Assembly: GCF_033705735.1 (NCBI RefSeq)
Contig: NZ_CP131131.1
Span: 1-64,000 of the forward strand
From: Shinella zoogloeoides
GTDB taxonomy: Bacteria > Pseudomonadota > Alphaproteobacteria > Rhizobiales > Rhizobiaceae
Length of the DNA: 64,000 bases
Direction of reading: 5' to 3'
The translations under genes were made by a program, and so were the position numbers. This document shows positions 41,261-51,836 of the stretch, one piece after another. The stretch's first letter is position 1, and each line of letters opens with the position of its first letter. Under the pieces are notes generated by a model. It saw nothing but the letters and a program-made list of their open reading frames with translations. It was not told the DNA's origin and searched no databases.

Positions 41261-42538
41261 ATGACCAAGACCGCACGACCGAAGACGGATGAGAAGGCCG
41301 CCGACGAGGGCGGCCGCACGAATGTCACCTTCATGCCGGGCGCGACCCCGCCCGCGCGCCGCAAGCGCCGCTCGCGCGCCTGGGTCTGGCTGCCGGTCAT
41401 CGCTATCCTTGCCGGTGCCGGCTACTACGGCTGGCGCGCCTATGCACCGGCCGAGACGACGGCCGCGATCATCACGCAGCCCGTCACGCGCGGCGATATC
41501 GAGAATGCGGTGACGGCGGTCGGCACGCTGGAGGCGGTGAAGTCCGTCGATGCCGGCGCGCAGGTCTCCGGCCAGCTCAAGGCCCTGCATGTCGCCATCG
41601 GCGATGCCGTGACGAAGGACCAGCTTCTCGCCGAGATCGACCCGGCGACCATCGAGAACCGCATGGAGATCAACCGCGCGGAACTCGTCAATCTGCAGGC
41701 GCAGCTCGTTTCCAAGAAGGCGCAGCTCGAATTCAAGCAGGCCAATATCGCCCGCCAGCAAAGCCTTGTGGCCGGCAATGCCGCCGCAAGGCAGGCGCTC
41801 GACCAGGCCGTGGCCGACCTTGCCGCGGCGGAGGCGGACGTCAACGCCACCGAGGCGCAGATCCGCAAGCAGCAGGCGACGCTGGCCGGCGACGAGGTCG
41901 ATCTCGGCTACACCAAGATCTACGCGCCGATGGCGGGCACCGTCATCGCCAATCCGGTGAAGGAAGGCCAGACGCTGAACTCGGTCCAGACCGCGCCCAC
42001 CATCGTCACCATCGCCGATCTTTCCACCATGACCGTGCGCGCCGAGGTTTCCGAGGCCGATGTCGGCCGCCTCAAGGTGGGCATGGAGGCCTATTTCACG
42101 CTGCTCGGCCAGCCGGGCAAGCGTTTTACCGGCAAGCTCCGCCAGATCGAGCCGTCCCCGACCGTCGAGAACAATGTCGTGCTCTACAACGCCCTGTTCG
42201 ACGTGCCGAACCCGGAGGGCGAGTTGATGATGTCGATGAGCGCGCAGGTCTTCTTCGTGCAGGCCGCGGCGCGCGACGTGCTGGTCGTGCCGGCCGGCGC
42301 GGTGTCGATGAAGCGCCCCGAGGGCGGCGGCAAGCCGAAGGCGGAGGTGACGGTCGTCACGGCCTCCGGCAAGCAGGAGGTGCGCGCGGTCGAGACCGGC
42401 ATCCGCAACCGCGTCAGCGTCGAGGTGAAGCGCGGCCTTGCCGAGGGCGACAAGGTGGTCGTCAGCGCGGGCGGCGGCAATGCCTCGGGCGGCGACCGGA
42501 ACTCGCGGCGCGGCATGCGCATGCCGCCGATGTTCTGA
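41261..42538 (+). CDS. macA: MacA-type periplasmic adaptor of a tripartite efflux pump
   Basis: The 425-residue membrane-fusion protein has an N-terminal anchor (about 38-56), a lipoyl-type beta region, a long coiled-coil hairpin (about 125-210) with the repeated NLQAQLVSKKAQLEFKQANI and a beta-barrel domain. Its sequence is closest in style to MacA, partner of the ATP-driven MacB. ATG 41261 is favoured because GGGA then has a 6-base spacing; GTG 41249 and ATG 41255 also lie in frame. It precedes macB by 9 bases. An outer-membrane channel gene is not present, so the pump must use a TolC encoded elsewhere. Confidence 0.92.
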   Translation: MTKTARPKTDEKAADEGGRTNVTFMPGATPPARRKRRSRAWVWLPVIAILAGAGYYGWRAYAPAETTAAIITQPVTRGDIENAVTAVGTLEAVKSVDAGAQVSGQLKALHVAIGDAVTKDQLLAEIDPATIENRMEINRAELVNLQAQLVSKKAQLEFKQANIARQQSLVAGNAAARQALDQAVADLAAAEADVNATEAQIRKQQATLAGDEVDLGYTKIYAPMAGTVIANPVKEGQTLNSVQTAPTIVTIADLSTMTVRAEVSEADVGRLKVGMEAYFTLLGQPGKRFTGKLRQIEPSPTVENNVVLYNALFDVPNPEGELMMSMSAQVFFVQAAARDVLVVPAGAVSMKRPEGGGKPKAEVTVVTASGKQEVRAVETGIRNRVSVEVKRGLAEGDKVVVSAGGGNASGGDRNSRRGMRMPPMF

Positions 42539-42547
42539 GGTGCGGCC

Positions 42548-44491
42548 ATGACGGCGCTCATCTCACTCAGGGACGTCACCAAGACCTTTTACAACGGCGA
42601 CTTCGCCGTTGAGGTCCTGCACGGCATCACGCTCGATATCGAAGCGGGGGAGTTCGTGGCGATCATCGGCCAGTCCGGCTCGGGCAAGTCGACGCTGATG
42701 AACATCCTCGGCTGTCTCGACCAGCCGACCTCCGGCGATTACCTGATCGACGGCGAGCCGGTCGCCGGCTTCGAGAGCGATGACCTTGCGGCGCTGCGCC
42801 GCCGCACCTTCGGCTTCGTCTTCCAGAGCTACAACCTCATCCCCACGGCAAGCGCCCGCGAGAATGTCGAGGTGCCGGCGATCTATGCCGGCCTTCCGGC
42901 GCGCGACCGGCAGGAGCGGGCGGAAGCGCTGCTCGGCTCGCTGAAACTCGCCGACCGGCTCGACCACCGGCCGAACCAGCTTTCCGGCGGCCAGCAGCAG
43001 CGCGTCTCCATTGCCCGCGCGCTGATGAACGGCGGCCGCGTCATCCTCGCCGACGAGCCGACCGGCGCGCTCGACAGCCAGAGCGGCGAAGAGGTGATGG
43101 CGCTGCTGCGCCGGATGCACGAGGACGGCCACACGATCATCCTCATCACCCATTCGCGCGAGGTGGCGGAGGCCGCCGACCGCCTGATCGAGATCCGCGA
43201 CGGCGAGATCATCTCCGACCGCGCACGCAAGCCCCGTCCTTCCACCGAAGCCGCTGCCGGCCGGCAGAAGGCGATGAAGGAAGGCTCGGCCGCCATCGCC
43301 GACATTTCGGAGGCGATCAAGATGGCCTTCCGGGCGCTGCACGCCAATCTCTTCCGCACGGTGCTGACGCTGCTCGGCATCGTCATCGGCGTCGGCTCGG
43401 TGGTCGCGATGCTGGCCATCGGCACGGGGGCACAGAATTCCGTGCTGGATCGCATCTCCGCAATGGGCTCCGACCTCCTGCTGGTGCGCCCCAGCATGGC
43501 GAGTTTCCGCGGCGGCAGCGGCAGCTTCCCCGTCACCCTCGTGCCGTCGGATGCCGATGCGATCCTCGAACTGCCGAATGTCGCCTTCGCCGTGCCGGAA
43601 ATGACGAGCTCCGTCACGGTGCGCTACGGCAATATCGACTACCAGACGACAGCCAACGGCACGGTGCCGGCCTTCCCGCGCGCGAAATCCTGGACCGTCG
43701 CCTCCGGCGAGTTCATCAACCAGGACGACATGGACACCTATGCGCCGGTCGTCGTGCTCGGCCAGACGGTGGCGAAGACGTTGTTTCCGACCGGCGGCAA
43801 TCCGCTCGGCCAGTATGTGCTGGTCAACAAGATCCCCTTCCAGGTGATCGGCGTGATGGCCGAGATGGGCGCGAGCGCCGGTGGCAACGACCAGGACGAC
43901 GTGATGCTCGTGCCGCTGTCCACCGGCAGCATGCGGCTCTTCGGCCAGCGCAACGTGCGCACCATCACCGTTCAGGTCGAGGACGCCTCGGCCATCGACC
44001 TGACGCAGGATGCCATCCAGACCCTACTGAACGAGCGGCACAAGGCCGAGGATACGCAGATCACCAACATGTCCTCGGTGCGCGAGGCCTTCACCGAGAC
44101 GTCGAACACGATGAAGCTCTTCCTCGGCTCCGTCGCGGCCATCTCGCTGCTCGTCGGCGGCATCGGGGTGATGAACATCATGCTGGTGAGCGTGCGCGAG
44201 CGCACCCGCGAGATCGGCGTGCGCATGGCGACCGGTGCAAGGCGGCGCGATATCCTGTTGCAATTTCTGATCGAGGCGCTCGTCGTCTCGGCGATCGGCG
44301 GGGCCATAGGCGTGGTGCTGGGGCTCTCCATCGGCGGGCTCGCCAAGGCCTTCGGCATGCCCGTCAGCTTCACGGCAGGCCCCGTCGCGCTCGCCTTCGC
44401 TTGCTCCTTCCTGACCGGCCTCGTCTTCGGCTACCTGCCGGCGCGCAACGCCTCGCATCTTCAGCCGGCCGTCGCGCTCAGCGCCGATTGA
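42548..44491 (+). CDS. macB: MacB-type ABC transporter (ATPase-permease fusion)
   Basis: The 647-residue protein has an N-terminal ABC domain with Walker [10 protein letters not shown] (41-49), the signature LSGGQQQR and Walker B VILADEP. The MacB membrane domain has one helix near 270-295, a large periplasmic region (about 300-510) and three C-terminal helices (about 525-645). MacB pumps power efflux of macrolides, peptides or other substrates from the periplasm through TolC. The substrate is not indicated here. It forms an operon with macA and ends 3 bases before the convergent rhaK stop codon. Confidence 0.95.
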   Translation: MTALISLRDVTKTFYNGDFAVEVLHGITLDIEAGEFVAIIGQSGSGKSTLMNILGCLDQPTSGDYLIDGEPVAGFESDDLAALRRRTFGFVFQSYNLIPTASARENVEVPAIYAGLPARDRQERAEALLGSLKLADRLDHRPNQLSGGQQQRVSIARALMNGGRVILADEPTGALDSQSGEEVMALLRRMHEDGHTIILITHSREVAEAADRLIEIRDGEIISDRARKPRPSTEAAAGRQKAMKEGSAAIADISEAIKMAFRALHANLFRTVLTLLGIVIGVGSVVAMLAIGTGAQNSVLDRISAMGSDLLLVRPSMASFRGGSGSFPVTLVPSDADAILELPNVAFAVPEMTSSVTVRYGNIDYQTTANGTVPAFPRAKSWTVASGEFINQDDMDTYAPVVVLGQTVAKTLFPTGGNPLGQYVLVNKIPFQVIGVMAEMGASAGGNDQDDVMLVPLSTGSMRLFGQRNVRTITVQVEDASAIDLTQDAIQTLLNERHKAEDTQITNMSSVREAFTETSNTMKLFLGSVAAISLLVGGIGVMNIMLVSVRERTREIGVRMATGARRRDILLQFLIEALVVSAIGGAIGVVLGLSIGGLAKAFGMPVSFTAGPVALAFACSFLTGLVFGYLPARNASHLQPAVALSAD

Positions 44492-44494
44492 GGC

Positions 44495-45862
44495 TTAGCC
44501 GATCGTCGCAAGCCAGGCCGCGCGATAGGCCTCCAGCCCCGGCATAGTCGAAGGCTCGACCCGCGTCTCCGGTGTTGCAACCGGCGCGATGCCGGTGAGC
44601 AACGAGGCGCCCTGGCTGGTACCGGTGGAGCCCGGCACGGCGATGGTCGGCCGGCCGGTCAATGTGGCCAAAAGAGTGAGGTAGAGCCGGTTCGCCGCAA
44701 ATGGTCCCTCGACGATCGTCGGTCCTTTTGCCCCGATCAGGCCGAGGCAGGCTTCGTTCATCAGGGCGAGGTAGAGGCAGGCGGCCGCATGCCGCTCGGC
44801 GGGGCTCGCGCCCTCCGCGTTCAGCCATCGCCTTTGATGGCCGGGGAAGGGGCCGGAGCCCGGCGCGACATTCGGCGTGAGCATCCGCTTCTTTTCGACC
44901 ACCGCGGGCAGGGCCGCGAGGATAGCTTCATCCGCCACGCTGCCGATTTCCGCGGAGAGTATTTCGTATTCCCGCCCGCCCATGAAGCGGGAGGAAGGCA
45001 CGGCGCGGCCATAGGCATCGACATTGGCGAGTGTGTCGCGCGCCGGGTCGAGATGCTCCAGATCGCCGCCGACCGCGAAGTTGATCACCCATGTCCCGGT
45101 CGAGGCGACCGAGAAGGGCGCCTGCCGCGCCACCAGATGCGGCAGCAGCGAGGCATTGGAATCGTGGATGCCGCAATAGACCGGCACGGAGACGTCGATG
45201 GCTTCGGCAATCTCCGGCAGGAGGGGGCCGAGGGCGTCGAAGGCCGGCCGGATCGGTGCCATCAGCGGGCGGATGCCGAGCGTGTCGACCAGCGACGAAT
45301 AGTCGCCCGTCTGTGGGTTCCAGAGATCGGTGTGGCAGCCGAGCGAGGTCACCTCGTTCGCCGCGATGCCGGTCAGCCGCGCCGCCCAGTATTGCGGGTA
45401 GGTGGCGATGGTCGTCACCTTGGCGAAGGCGTCCGGAAATACAGTCTTCTGGTAATGCAGCTGCGCCCCGACATTAAGGCCCATCGACAGGCGCGGCGAG
45501 CGTGTTTCGGCAAAGGACGGGCGAAGCGCGTCATAGGCGTCGCGGATCGCCTGCGGATATTCGTGCTCGTAGTCGAGCACCGGCATGGCGAGCCGGCCAT
45601 CGGCGTCGAGCAGGGCGGCGGAGGCGCCGTGCGTCGTGATGGAGATCGCGTCGAAGCCGGGTTCCTTCGCAAAGCGTCGGAAGGCGTCCAGTGTGAAGGC
45701 CCAGAGGGCTTCGACGTCGTAATGCGGATAGGGGCCATCCTTCAGAACGGTGTTGGCCATTCGCGCGGCTGCGATCTCCGCGCCGGTTACAGCGTCGAGG
45801 ACGACGACCTTGGCGTTGGTCTTGCCGATATCGAGGACGGCGATGCGGCGATAAGCGGTCAT
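44495..45862 (-). CDS. rhaK: L-rhamnose-locus FGGY kinase RhaK
   Basis: The 455-residue FGGY-family kinase has the N-terminal phosphate loop [15 protein letters not shown] (about 8-22) and the family core [13 protein letters not shown] and [10 protein letters not shown]. In Rhizobium leguminosarum RhaK is required for rhamnose catabolism and also for transport by its ABC system. The start at 45862 ([10 protein letters not shown]) overlaps the stop of the mutarotase gene by ATGA. It is the last gene of the rhaRSTPQUK operon. It most likely phosphorylates L-rhamnulose. Confidence 0.93.
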   Translation of the reverse strand: MTAYRRIAVLDIGKTNAKVVVLDAVTGAEIAAARMANTVLKDGPYPHYDVEALWAFTLDAFRRFAKEPGFDAISITTHGASAALLDADGRLAMPVLDYEHEYPQAIRDAYDALRPSFAETRSPRLSMGLNVGAQLHYQKTVFPDAFAKVTTIATYPQYWAARLTGIAANEVTSLGCHTDLWNPQTGDYSSLVDTLGIRPLMAPIRPAFDALGPLLPEIAEAIDVSVPVYCGIHDSNASLLPHLVARQAPFSVASTGTWVINFAVGGDLEHLDPARDTLANVDAYGRAVPSSRFMGGREYEILSAEIGSVADEAILAALPAVVEKKRMLTPNVAPGSGPFPGHQRRWLNAEGASPAERHAAACLYLALMNEACLGLIGAKGPTIVEGPFAANRLYLTLLATLTGRPTIAVPGSTGTSQGASLLTGIAPVATPETRVEPSTMPGLEAYRAAWLATIG

Positions 45863-46173
45863 GGCATGTGGAAGACGGGAACGAGGTCGCTCTGGACGGG
45901 GGAATTGTCCGGGTTGGTCTCCATGATATCGGCCATGTGCGCCCACCAGCGCTTCATCACGGGATGGTCGGGCAGAGCCGCCATCGTGTGGTCCCCCGGC
46001 CGGGTGAGGATGCCGAAGAGGATGTTGGTCTCCGGGTCGAGATAAATGGAGTAATCGGACGCACCGGCCTCGCGCAGCAGGGCGACCAGTTCGGGCCAGA
46101 TCTCGTCATGGCGCTTCCTGTATTCCGCCTCCATGCCGGGATGGAGCTTCATCTTGAATGCGTGCCGTTCCAT
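45859..46173 (-). CDS. rhaM: L-rhamnose mutarotase (RhaU/RhaM)
   Basis: This 104-residue ferredoxin-like-fold enzyme interconverts alpha- and beta-L-rhamnopyranose. Conserved features are the catalytic-region [20 protein letters not shown] (about 8-27), YSIYLD (about 41-46) and the C-terminal [15 protein letters not shown] (about 69-83). The length is exactly typical. It is called rhaU in rhizobia and rhaM in enterobacteria. It overlaps both rhaQ and rhaK by ATGA, indicating translational coupling through this part of the operon. Confidence 0.95.
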   Translation of the reverse strand: MERHAFKMKLHPGMEAEYRKRHDEIWPELVALLREAGASDYSIYLDPETNILFGILTRPGDHTMAALPDHPVMKRWWAHMADIMETNPDNSPVQSDLVPVFHMP

Positions 46174-47177
46174 CAGGCTCTCCTCGCATGCTTGATCCGG
46201 CGTGCGACGATCGGCAAGGCGATGGTGACGATCAGCAGCAGGCCGATGAAGATGGACATGACGATGCCGGGCACGTTGAGGAGGCCGAGGCCGAAGGTGA
46301 CGAGGCCCATCACGAAGGCGGCGATGACGACGCCGGCAATCGTGCCCGCCCCGCCGAGGATCGAGACCCCGCCGAGCACCACCATGGTCACGATCTCCAG
46401 TTCCCAGCCTTGCGCGATGGAGGGCCGGGTGGAGCCGAGGCGCGAGGTGAGGCAGACGGCGGCGATGCCGCTCATCAGGCCGGTCAAAAGGAAGAGGATG
46501 AACTTCACCCGGTCGACCGGGATGCCCGAGAAACGGGCGGCCATGGCATTGTTGCCGATGACATAGACGTGGCGGCCGAAATTCGTTTTGTGCAACAGCA
46601 CGCCGAAGACCGCGGCCATGACGAGGAAGAGCACGAATTCGAAGGAGAAGACCCAGACGACGTAGCCCTGCCCGAACCAGGCGAAGTCGGCGGGATATTT
46701 GCCATAGGCCTGGTCGCCGAGCACGATGTAGGAGATACCGCGGAAGAGGCTCATCGTGCCGATGGTGACGACGATGGACGGCAGCTTGAGGCCGGCGACG
46801 AGCAGACCGTTGAACGCGCCGCAGACAAGGCCGGTGCCGATGCCGATCAGCACGAGGCCGGGCGTGCCGATGCCCATCTGCACCGCCGCGCCCATGGCGG
46901 TGGAGGCGAGCGCGATGATCGCGGCGACGGAAAGGTCGATCTCGCCGGCGATGATCAGCAGCGCCATGGCGAAGGCGACCAGTGCCTTTTCCGTGAAGTT
47001 GAACGTCGCGTCCGAGAGGTTCCAGGCATCGAGGAAATAGGGCGAGGCCAGTGAATTGGCGATGAAGATGAGGACGGCCACGCAGAAGAGCAGCACCTCC
47101 CAGCTTGCCAGCAGCCGCTTCATCGGCGTGCCGAGCCGGTCGGGGATATGGCGGCGGATTGCAGTCTCGGTATTCAT
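46173..47177 (-). CDS. rhaQ: Rhamnose ABC transporter permease RhaQ
   Basis: This 334-residue permease of the ribose/RbsC type has about eight to ten hydrophobic helices. [20 protein letters not shown] (about 79-98) is the diagnostic motif and [20 protein letters not shown] (about 256-275) the cytoplasmic ATPase-contact loop. With RhaP it forms the channel of the rhamnose importer. The start at 47177 overlaps the rhaP stop codon (ATGA), and its end overlaps rhaU in the same way. Confidence 0.93.
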   Translation of the reverse strand: MNTETAIRRHIPDRLGTPMKRLLASWEVLLFCVAVLIFIANSLASPYFLDAWNLSDATFNFTEKALVAFAMALLIIAGEIDLSVAAIIALASTAMGAAVQMGIGTPGLVLIGIGTGLVCGAFNGLLVAGLKLPSIVVTIGTMSLFRGISYIVLGDQAYGKYPADFAWFGQGYVVWVFSFEFVLFLVMAAVFGVLLHKTNFGRHVYVIGNNAMAARFSGIPVDRVKFILFLLTGLMSGIAAVCLTSRLGSTRPSIAQGWELEIVTMVVLGGVSILGGAGTIAGVVIAAFVMGLVTFGLGLLNVPGIVMSIFIGLLLIVTIALPIVARRIKHARRA

Positions 47178-48169
47178 GCCAGCCTCTCCTTGGCGGCGCG
47201 GTCGCGCAGGATGATGCGGCCTTTCTTCTTCTCGGCGCGGGCGTTGAAGACGACGGCGAGGATGATGACGACGCCCGAGATCGCCATCTGTGCGAAGGGC
47301 GAGATGCCGATGACGGGCAGCGCGTTCTTGATGACGCCGAGGAAAAGTGCGCCGAGCACCGTGCCGATCACGCTGCCGATGCCGCCGGCAATGGAAATGC
47401 CGCCGATGACGCAGGCCGCCACGCTGTCCAGCTCGAAACCGGCGGCGATGTCGACATAGGCCACCGCATAGCGCGAGACCCAGAGATAGCCGGAAAGGCC
47501 GGCGAGCGCGCCCGACAGGACGAAGGCGAGGAAACGCGAGCGGCCGACATCGATGCCGGCATAGACGGCGGCCGTGGGGTTGCCGCCCGAGGCATAGGCG
47601 GCGCGGCCGAAGGGCGTGCGCGTCAGCACGAACCACATCATCAGCACGATGACGATGGCGAGCCAGGAGAGGATCGGCAGGCCGAGGACGGGAAAGCGCG
47701 GCAGGTTGAGGAAATCGGGCGTCATCTGGTGGGCGTTCACCCAGCCGCCGCCCGAAAGTACGAAGGCCATGCCGCGATAGATGGTGAGCGTGCCGAGCGT
47801 CACGACGATGGGCGGGATCTGCAGCAGCCAGACGAGGAAGCCGTTGATCGCCCCGAGCGCAGCGCCGATGCCGACGGCAAGCACGATGAGCAGCGCCAGC
47901 GGCAGGCCGGGATAGGCCGCGTCCAGCATGGCGACAGCCATGCCGGTGAAGGCAAGGTTGGCAGCGACCGAAAGGTCGATCGACTTGGTCAGGATGACCG
48001 TCATCTGGCCGAGGGCGAGGATGATCAGGATCGACGTATCGTTGAAGATATTGGCGAGATTGACAGGGGAGGCGAAGCCGGCCGCGCGCGTCGCGAAGCC
48101 GGCGATCATCACGAGGATGATCAGGGCCAGCAGGAGTTCACGGTTCTTGAGAAGACGCTGCATGCTCAT
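47174..48169 (-). CDS. rhaP: Rhamnose ABC transporter permease RhaP
   Basis: This 331-residue RbsC-type permease is paralogous to RhaQ. The motifs [20 protein letters not shown] (about 61-80) and [17 protein letters not shown] (about 246-262) are family hallmarks, with about eight to ten hydrophobic helices. It begins 6 bases after the rhaT stop codon and overlaps rhaQ by ATGA. Two different permease genes in tandem are typical for the rhizobial rhamnose transporter. Confidence 0.93.
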   Translation of the reverse strand: MSMQRLLKNRELLLALIILVMIAGFATRAAGFASPVNLANIFNDTSILIILALGQMTVILTKSIDLSVAANLAFTGMAVAMLDAAYPGLPLALLIVLAVGIGAALGAINGFLVWLLQIPPIVVTLGTLTIYRGMAFVLSGGGWVNAHQMTPDFLNLPRFPVLGLPILSWLAIVIVLMMWFVLTRTPFGRAAYASGGNPTAAVYAGIDVGRSRFLAFVLSGALAGLSGYLWVSRYAVAYVDIAAGFELDSVAACVIGGISIAGGIGSVIGTVLGALFLGVIKNALPVIGISPFAQMAISGVVIILAVVFNARAEKKKGRIILRDRAAKERLA

Positions 48170-48175
48170 CCGTCC

Positions 48176-49711
48176 CTATGCGTTGCCGGTCGCCGCGCGC
48201 ACCAGCGTTTCCGCCGTCAGCCCGTCGCGGTCGTACAGGCCGGCCATCAGCCCCTCGCGCATCACCATCACGCGGTCCGACATGCCGAGGATTTCCGGCA
48301 GCTCGGAGGAGATCATGACGATGGAAAGGCCTTCGCCGGCAAGTTCCGAGATGAAGGCATGCACGGCGGCCTTGGAGCCGATGTCGATGCCCTTGGTCGG
48401 CTCGTCGAGGATGATGACCTTCGGCTTCGTGGCGAGCCATTTTCCGATCACCACCTTCTGCTGGTTGCCGCCCGAAAGCGTGCCGACCGGCACGGAGAGT
48501 GCGGCGGCGCGAAGGTCCAGCCGCTCGGCATATTTGCGCGCCAGCGAAAACTCGTTGATCGCTTTCAGGAAGCCGCGCGTCGAGGTGCGGGCGAGCGAGG
48601 GCAGCGACATGTTCTGGTAGATCGGCATTTCGAGCGCGAGGCCGTGGCGGCCGCGCTCTTCCGGCACATAGACGATGCCGGCGGCAATGGCGTCGGCGGA
48701 GGAGCGGATGGCGATCTCGCGCCCGTTGAGGAAGGTCTTTCCCGAGGCCGGAACGGTCATGCCGAACAGCGACTGGCAGAGTTCCGAGCGTCCCGCGCCG
48801 ATCAGGCCATAGACGCCGAGGATCTCGCCGCGCCGGAGGTCGAAGGAGATGTCGCGGAATTCCGTGTCGTGACAGTAGCCCTCGACCCTGAACACGGTCT
48901 CGCCGATGGCGACCTTGCTCTTGGGGAAGACGTCATGCACGTCGCGGCCGACCATCAGCCGCACGATCTCCTCCTGCGGCGTTTCCTTCAGCCGGCCTGC
49001 GCCCACCATGCGCCCGTCGCGGAAGACGGCGTAACTGTCGGCGATCTCGTAAAGCTCGTCGAACTTGTGGCTGATGAAGAGGATGGCCTTGCCCTGTTTC
49101 TTCAGGTTTTCGACGATGCGGAAGAGATCGTCGATCTCCTTGCGGGAAAGGGCGGCCGTCGGCTCGTCCATGATGACGATGCGGGCCTCGACGGAAAGCG
49201 CCCGGGCGATCGCCACCAGATGCCGCTGGGCAATGGAGAGGTCCTTCAGCTTGATCGTCGGGTCGATATTGCTTTCGAGCTGGTGCATCAGCGCGCGGGC
49301 GCGCTCGTTGATGGTTTTCCAGTCGATGAGGCCGAAGCGCGTGCGCGGCGCGTGGCCGAGGAAGATGTTCTCGGCGACCGTCAATTCGTCGAAAAGCACG
49401 GTCTCCTGATGGATCGCCGTCACGCCGGCGTCGATGGCGGCCTGCGCGTTGGCGAAGGTCACGGGCTGGCCGTCCATGACGATCTCGCCCTCGTTCGGGC
49501 GGTAGATGCCAGTGAGGATCTTCACCAGCGTCGATTTGCCCGCGCCGTTCTCGCCGATCAGCGCCGTCACCTCGCCGGGATAGAGCGCGATATCGACGCC
49601 GTCGAGCGCCTTCACGCCGGGGAAGATCTGCGAGATGCCGCGCATCTCCAGAATGGGCGTTCCCGCCGCCTCGGTCCTCGCGACCGGAATGGAAGCTGCT
49701 GCGCTCGTCAT
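48176..49711 (-). CDS. rhaT: Rhamnose ABC transporter ATP-binding protein RhaT
   Basis: This is a 511-residue sugar ABC ATPase with two nucleotide-binding domains. The first has a full Walker A GENGAGKST (about 52-60) and DEPTAALS. The second has the degenerate Walker A-like GLIGAGRSE (about 296-304), an LSGGNQQKV signature and Walker B VIILDEPTKGID. One degenerate site is normal for the RbsA class. The start at 49711 (MTSAAASIPV) follows an intercistronic hairpin after rhaS. It powers rhamnose uptake with RhaP and RhaQ. Confidence 0.94.
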   Translation of the reverse strand: MTSAAASIPVARTEAAGTPILEMRGISQIFPGVKALDGVDIALYPGEVTALIGENGAGKSTLVKILTGIYRPNEGEIVMDGQPVTFANAQAAIDAGVTAIHQETVLFDELTVAENIFLGHAPRTRFGLIDWKTINERARALMHQLESNIDPTIKLKDLSIAQRHLVAIARALSVEARIVIMDEPTAALSRKEIDDLFRIVENLKKQGKAILFISHKFDELYEIADSYAVFRDGRMVGAGRLKETPQEEIVRLMVGRDVHDVFPKSKVAIGETVFRVEGYCHDTEFRDISFDLRRGEILGVYGLIGAGRSELCQSLFGMTVPASGKTFLNGREIAIRSSADAIAAGIVYVPEERGRHGLALEMPIYQNMSLPSLARTSTRGFLKAINEFSLARKYAERLDLRAAALSVPVGTLSGGNQQKVVIGKWLATKPKVIILDEPTKGIDIGSKAAVHAFISELAGEGLSIVMISSELPEILGMSDRVMVMREGLMAGLYDRDGLTAETLVRAATGNA

Positions 49712-49737
49712 CGACTGTACCGGAAAAGGAAAGGAAA

Positions 49738-49759
49738 CCCGGCGGCCGGAGCCGCCGGG
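49738..49759 (-). promoter_or_regulatory. Intercistronic hairpin between rhaS and rhaT
   Basis: CCCGGCGGC pairs with GCCGCCGGG (9-bp stem, 4-base loop) just after the rhaS stop. It is expected to favour rhaS message over the downstream transporter genes. Confidence 0.6.
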
Positions 49760-49775
49760 AGGCTGGTTCGAAGGA

Positions 49776-50771
49776 TCAGAAGATCTTCGAGAACTGGTCG
49801 ATGTTCGAGGCGTCGTAGACGAAGGGATCGGCCATGGCGGCTTCGCCATTGTCGCCGACCTTGATCTTGCCCATGCGGCCGGCTTCGATTTCCGAGCCCG
49901 GCGCGCCGTCCGTGTCACCCTTGACGAGGTGATAGGCGATCTGGGTGGCGGAATAGCCGAGGTCGATCGGGTTCCAGATGGCGAATTCCTTGGTCGCGCC
50001 CGACTTGATGGCGCCAGCCATCTCGGAGGGCAGGCCAAGGCCTGTCACGTAGACTTCACCGATCTTGCCGGCATCCTTGACGGCCTGCGAGGCGGCGAGG
50101 ACGCCGACCGTCGTCGGGGCGACGATGACCTTGACGTTCGGCTGCGAGGTCAGGAGGCCGTTGGCCTCGCGGTAGGATTTGTCGGCCAGGTCGTCGCCAT
50201 AGACGGTGGTGACGAGGTTGAGACCCGGGAAGTCCTTGATCTGCTTCTTCATCTCCTCGATCCAGGTGTTCTGGTTGGTCGAGGTCGTCGTTGCCGAGAG
50301 GATCGCGAAGTCACCCTTGCCGTCCGGCAGGTGGTCCTTGGCGAGCTGCAGGCACATCTTGCCGATCAGCTCGTTGGAAGACGGGTTGAGGTGCATGATG
50401 CGGCCTTCCGGCGCCACGCCCGAATCCCAGGAGATGACCTTGATACCACGCTGCTGCGCCTTCTTCAGCGCCGGGACGACGGCGTCCGGGTCGTTGGCGG
50501 AGATTGCGATGGCGTCGACGCCCTGCGCGATCAGCGAGTTAATGACTTCGATCTGGCCTTCGGCCGTCGTCGTGGTCGGGCCGGTATAGATGATCTCGAC
50601 GCCGCCGAGTTCCTTGGCGGCTTCCTCCGCGCCCTTGTTGGCGGCTTCGAAGAAGCCGTTGCCGAGCGACTTGACGAGAAGGGCGATCTTCATGTCCGCG
50701 GCATTGGCCGTGGATACCATGGCGGCAAGCGCGAGCGCCGCGCCGGCGAGCAGTTTGGTGGTCAGTTTCAT
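49776..50771 (-). CDS. rhaS: Rhamnose-binding periplasmic protein RhaS
   Basis: The 331-residue periplasmic binding protein of the ribose/LacI-like fold has a signal peptide (about 1-24, ending ANA). The mature domain shows MKIALLVKSLGNGFFEAANK (about 27-46), DAIAISANDPDAVVPALKKA and VYVTGLGLPSEMAGAIKSGA. It is the sugar sensor and delivery subunit of the rhamnose importer; the rhizobial name RhaS is unrelated to the E. coli RhaS regulator. A GGAGG-type ribosome site precedes the start at 50771. It follows rhaR by 50 bases on the same strand. Confidence 0.94.
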   Translation of the reverse strand: MKLTTKLLAGAALALAAMVSTANAADMKIALLVKSLGNGFFEAANKGAEEAAKELGGVEIIYTGPTTTTAEGQIEVINSLIAQGVDAIAISANDPDAVVPALKKAQQRGIKVISWDSGVAPEGRIMHLNPSSNELIGKMCLQLAKDHLPDGKGDFAILSATTTSTNQNTWIEEMKKQIKDFPGLNLVTTVYGDDLADKSYREANGLLTSQPNVKVIVAPTTVGVLAASQAVKDAGKIGEVYVTGLGLPSEMAGAIKSGATKEFAIWNPIDLGYSATQIAYHLVKGDTDGAPGSEIEAGRMGKIKVGDNGEAAMADPFVYDASNIDQFSKIF

Positions 50772-50821
50772 GGTTTTCCTCCCAGTGTTGAAACGTTCGA
50801 TCCTCCCGGCCGCCCGCCTTG

Positions 50822-51634
50822 TCAGGCCGCCGAGGTGGAATCCTCCTTCTCGGTCGAAGCCATGGGCTTCACCGTGATGAGCCTTATGCCGGCATGGGCG
50901 ACCATGGCGGCCGCCTCGTCCGAAATCCTGTCGTCGGTGATGATCGTGGTGACATTCTCCAGCGGGCACAGAATGAGGCTGGAGCGCCGCTCGAACTTGC
51001 TGGAATCGACCATGACGATCAGCTCTTCCGCCTGCCGCATCAGCTTCTGCTCGCTCTGGATGACCAGCGCGTCCGCCTCCATGATGCCGAGTGCATTGAC
51101 GCCCTGTGCGCCGATGAACATGCGCCGCGCATAGAAATTGCGGATCGCGTCATTGTCGAAGGGTGAGAGGATGAGGCTCTGGTCGCGGTAGATCGCGCCG
51201 CCGGGAACGCTCACCGTGCATTTGGAATGCTTCACCAGATGCTCGGCGATGGCGAAGGAATTGGTCATGACCTGCAGGCGGCGGGCCGACATGAAATGCA
51301 CCATCTGGAACGTCGTGGTGCCGCCGTTGATGATGATCGAGTCGCCTTCCTCGCAGAGCTCCACCGCGCGGCGGGCGATTGCGCGCTTGCGATCGATGTT
51401 GATCGATTCGGAGACCTTGAACGGACGCGCTGCCAGATTGCCGAGCTGCGGCGGATGCACGGCCTCGGCGCCGCCGCGCACGCGGCGCAGCTTGCCTTGC
51501 ACATGCAGCGCGGCGATGTCGCGGCGGATCGTGGCTTCGGATGCCTCGGTCAGTTCGGCGATATCCTGCACCGTCACGACGGGCTTTTCCTGGATCGCGC
51601 TCAAAATGATGCGATGGCGTTCGCGTTCGTGCAT
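50822..51634 (-). CDS. rhaR: DeoR-family rhamnose regulator RhaR
   Basis: The 270-residue DeoR-type repressor has a winged helix (about 1-58) with VTVQDIAELTEASEATIRRD, followed by the sensing domain with SIIINGGTTTFQMVHFM and VMVDSSKFERRS. In Rhizobium leguminosarum RhaR negatively controls the divergent rhamnose operons. A GAGGAGG ribosome site and a well-formed sigma70 promoter (51654-51682) lie upstream. The 202-base gap to rhaD contains 10-base-periodic AATGATC repeats that are its likely operators. Confidence 0.93.
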   Translation of the reverse strand: MHERERHRIILSAIQEKPVVTVQDIAELTEASEATIRRDIAALHVQGKLRRVRGGAEAVHPPQLGNLAARPFKVSESINIDRKRAIARRAVELCEEGDSIIINGGTTTFQMVHFMSARRLQVMTNSFAIAEHLVKHSKCTVSVPGGAIYRDQSLILSPFDNDAIRNFYARRMFIGAQGVNALGIMEADALVIQSEQKLMRQAEELIVMVDSSKFERRSSLILCPLENVTTIITDDRISDEAAAMVAHAGIRLITVKPMASTEKEDSTSAA

Positions 51635-51653
51635 GGGGCTCCTCCTCAGTATG

Positions 51654-51682
51654 ATTTATTCGCATTCAATTTATCTTGTCAA
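51654..51682 (-). promoter_or_regulatory. Promoter of rhaRSTPQUK
   Basis: On the minus strand, a perfect -35 TTGACA (51677-51682) and a -10 ATAAAT (51654-51659) are separated by 17 bases, 20 bases before the rhaR start codon. Confidence 0.75.
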
Positions 51683-51687
51683 TCAGA

Positions 51688-51749
51688 AACGATCAAAAAA
51701 GAGCATATTGCACTGCACAATGATCTTTAATGATCAAAAATGATTGACA
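51688..51749. promoter_or_regulatory. RhaR operator region and rhaDI promoter
   Basis: AATGATC-type repeats start at 51719, 51729 and 51739 (exact 10-base steps), with a further AACGATC at 51688. The last copy merges into a TTGACA -35 box (51744-51749) reading towards rhaD, with a weak CATAGC -10 near 51768. DeoR-family proteins bind such direct repeats. Confidence 0.6.
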
Positions 51750-51836
51750 TTGCGAGGCAAGGTGCGCCATAGCTCTGGCAAAGGAGACGGGAAGCCGCGC
51801 CGGCATCCCGTGATTGGACAGACCAGGGAGGATGTC

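Noticed and set aside
47105..49864. Long plus-strand open frame opposite rhaP and rhaT
   Set aside because: Antisense shadow of clear ABC transporter genes with no protein-family features.
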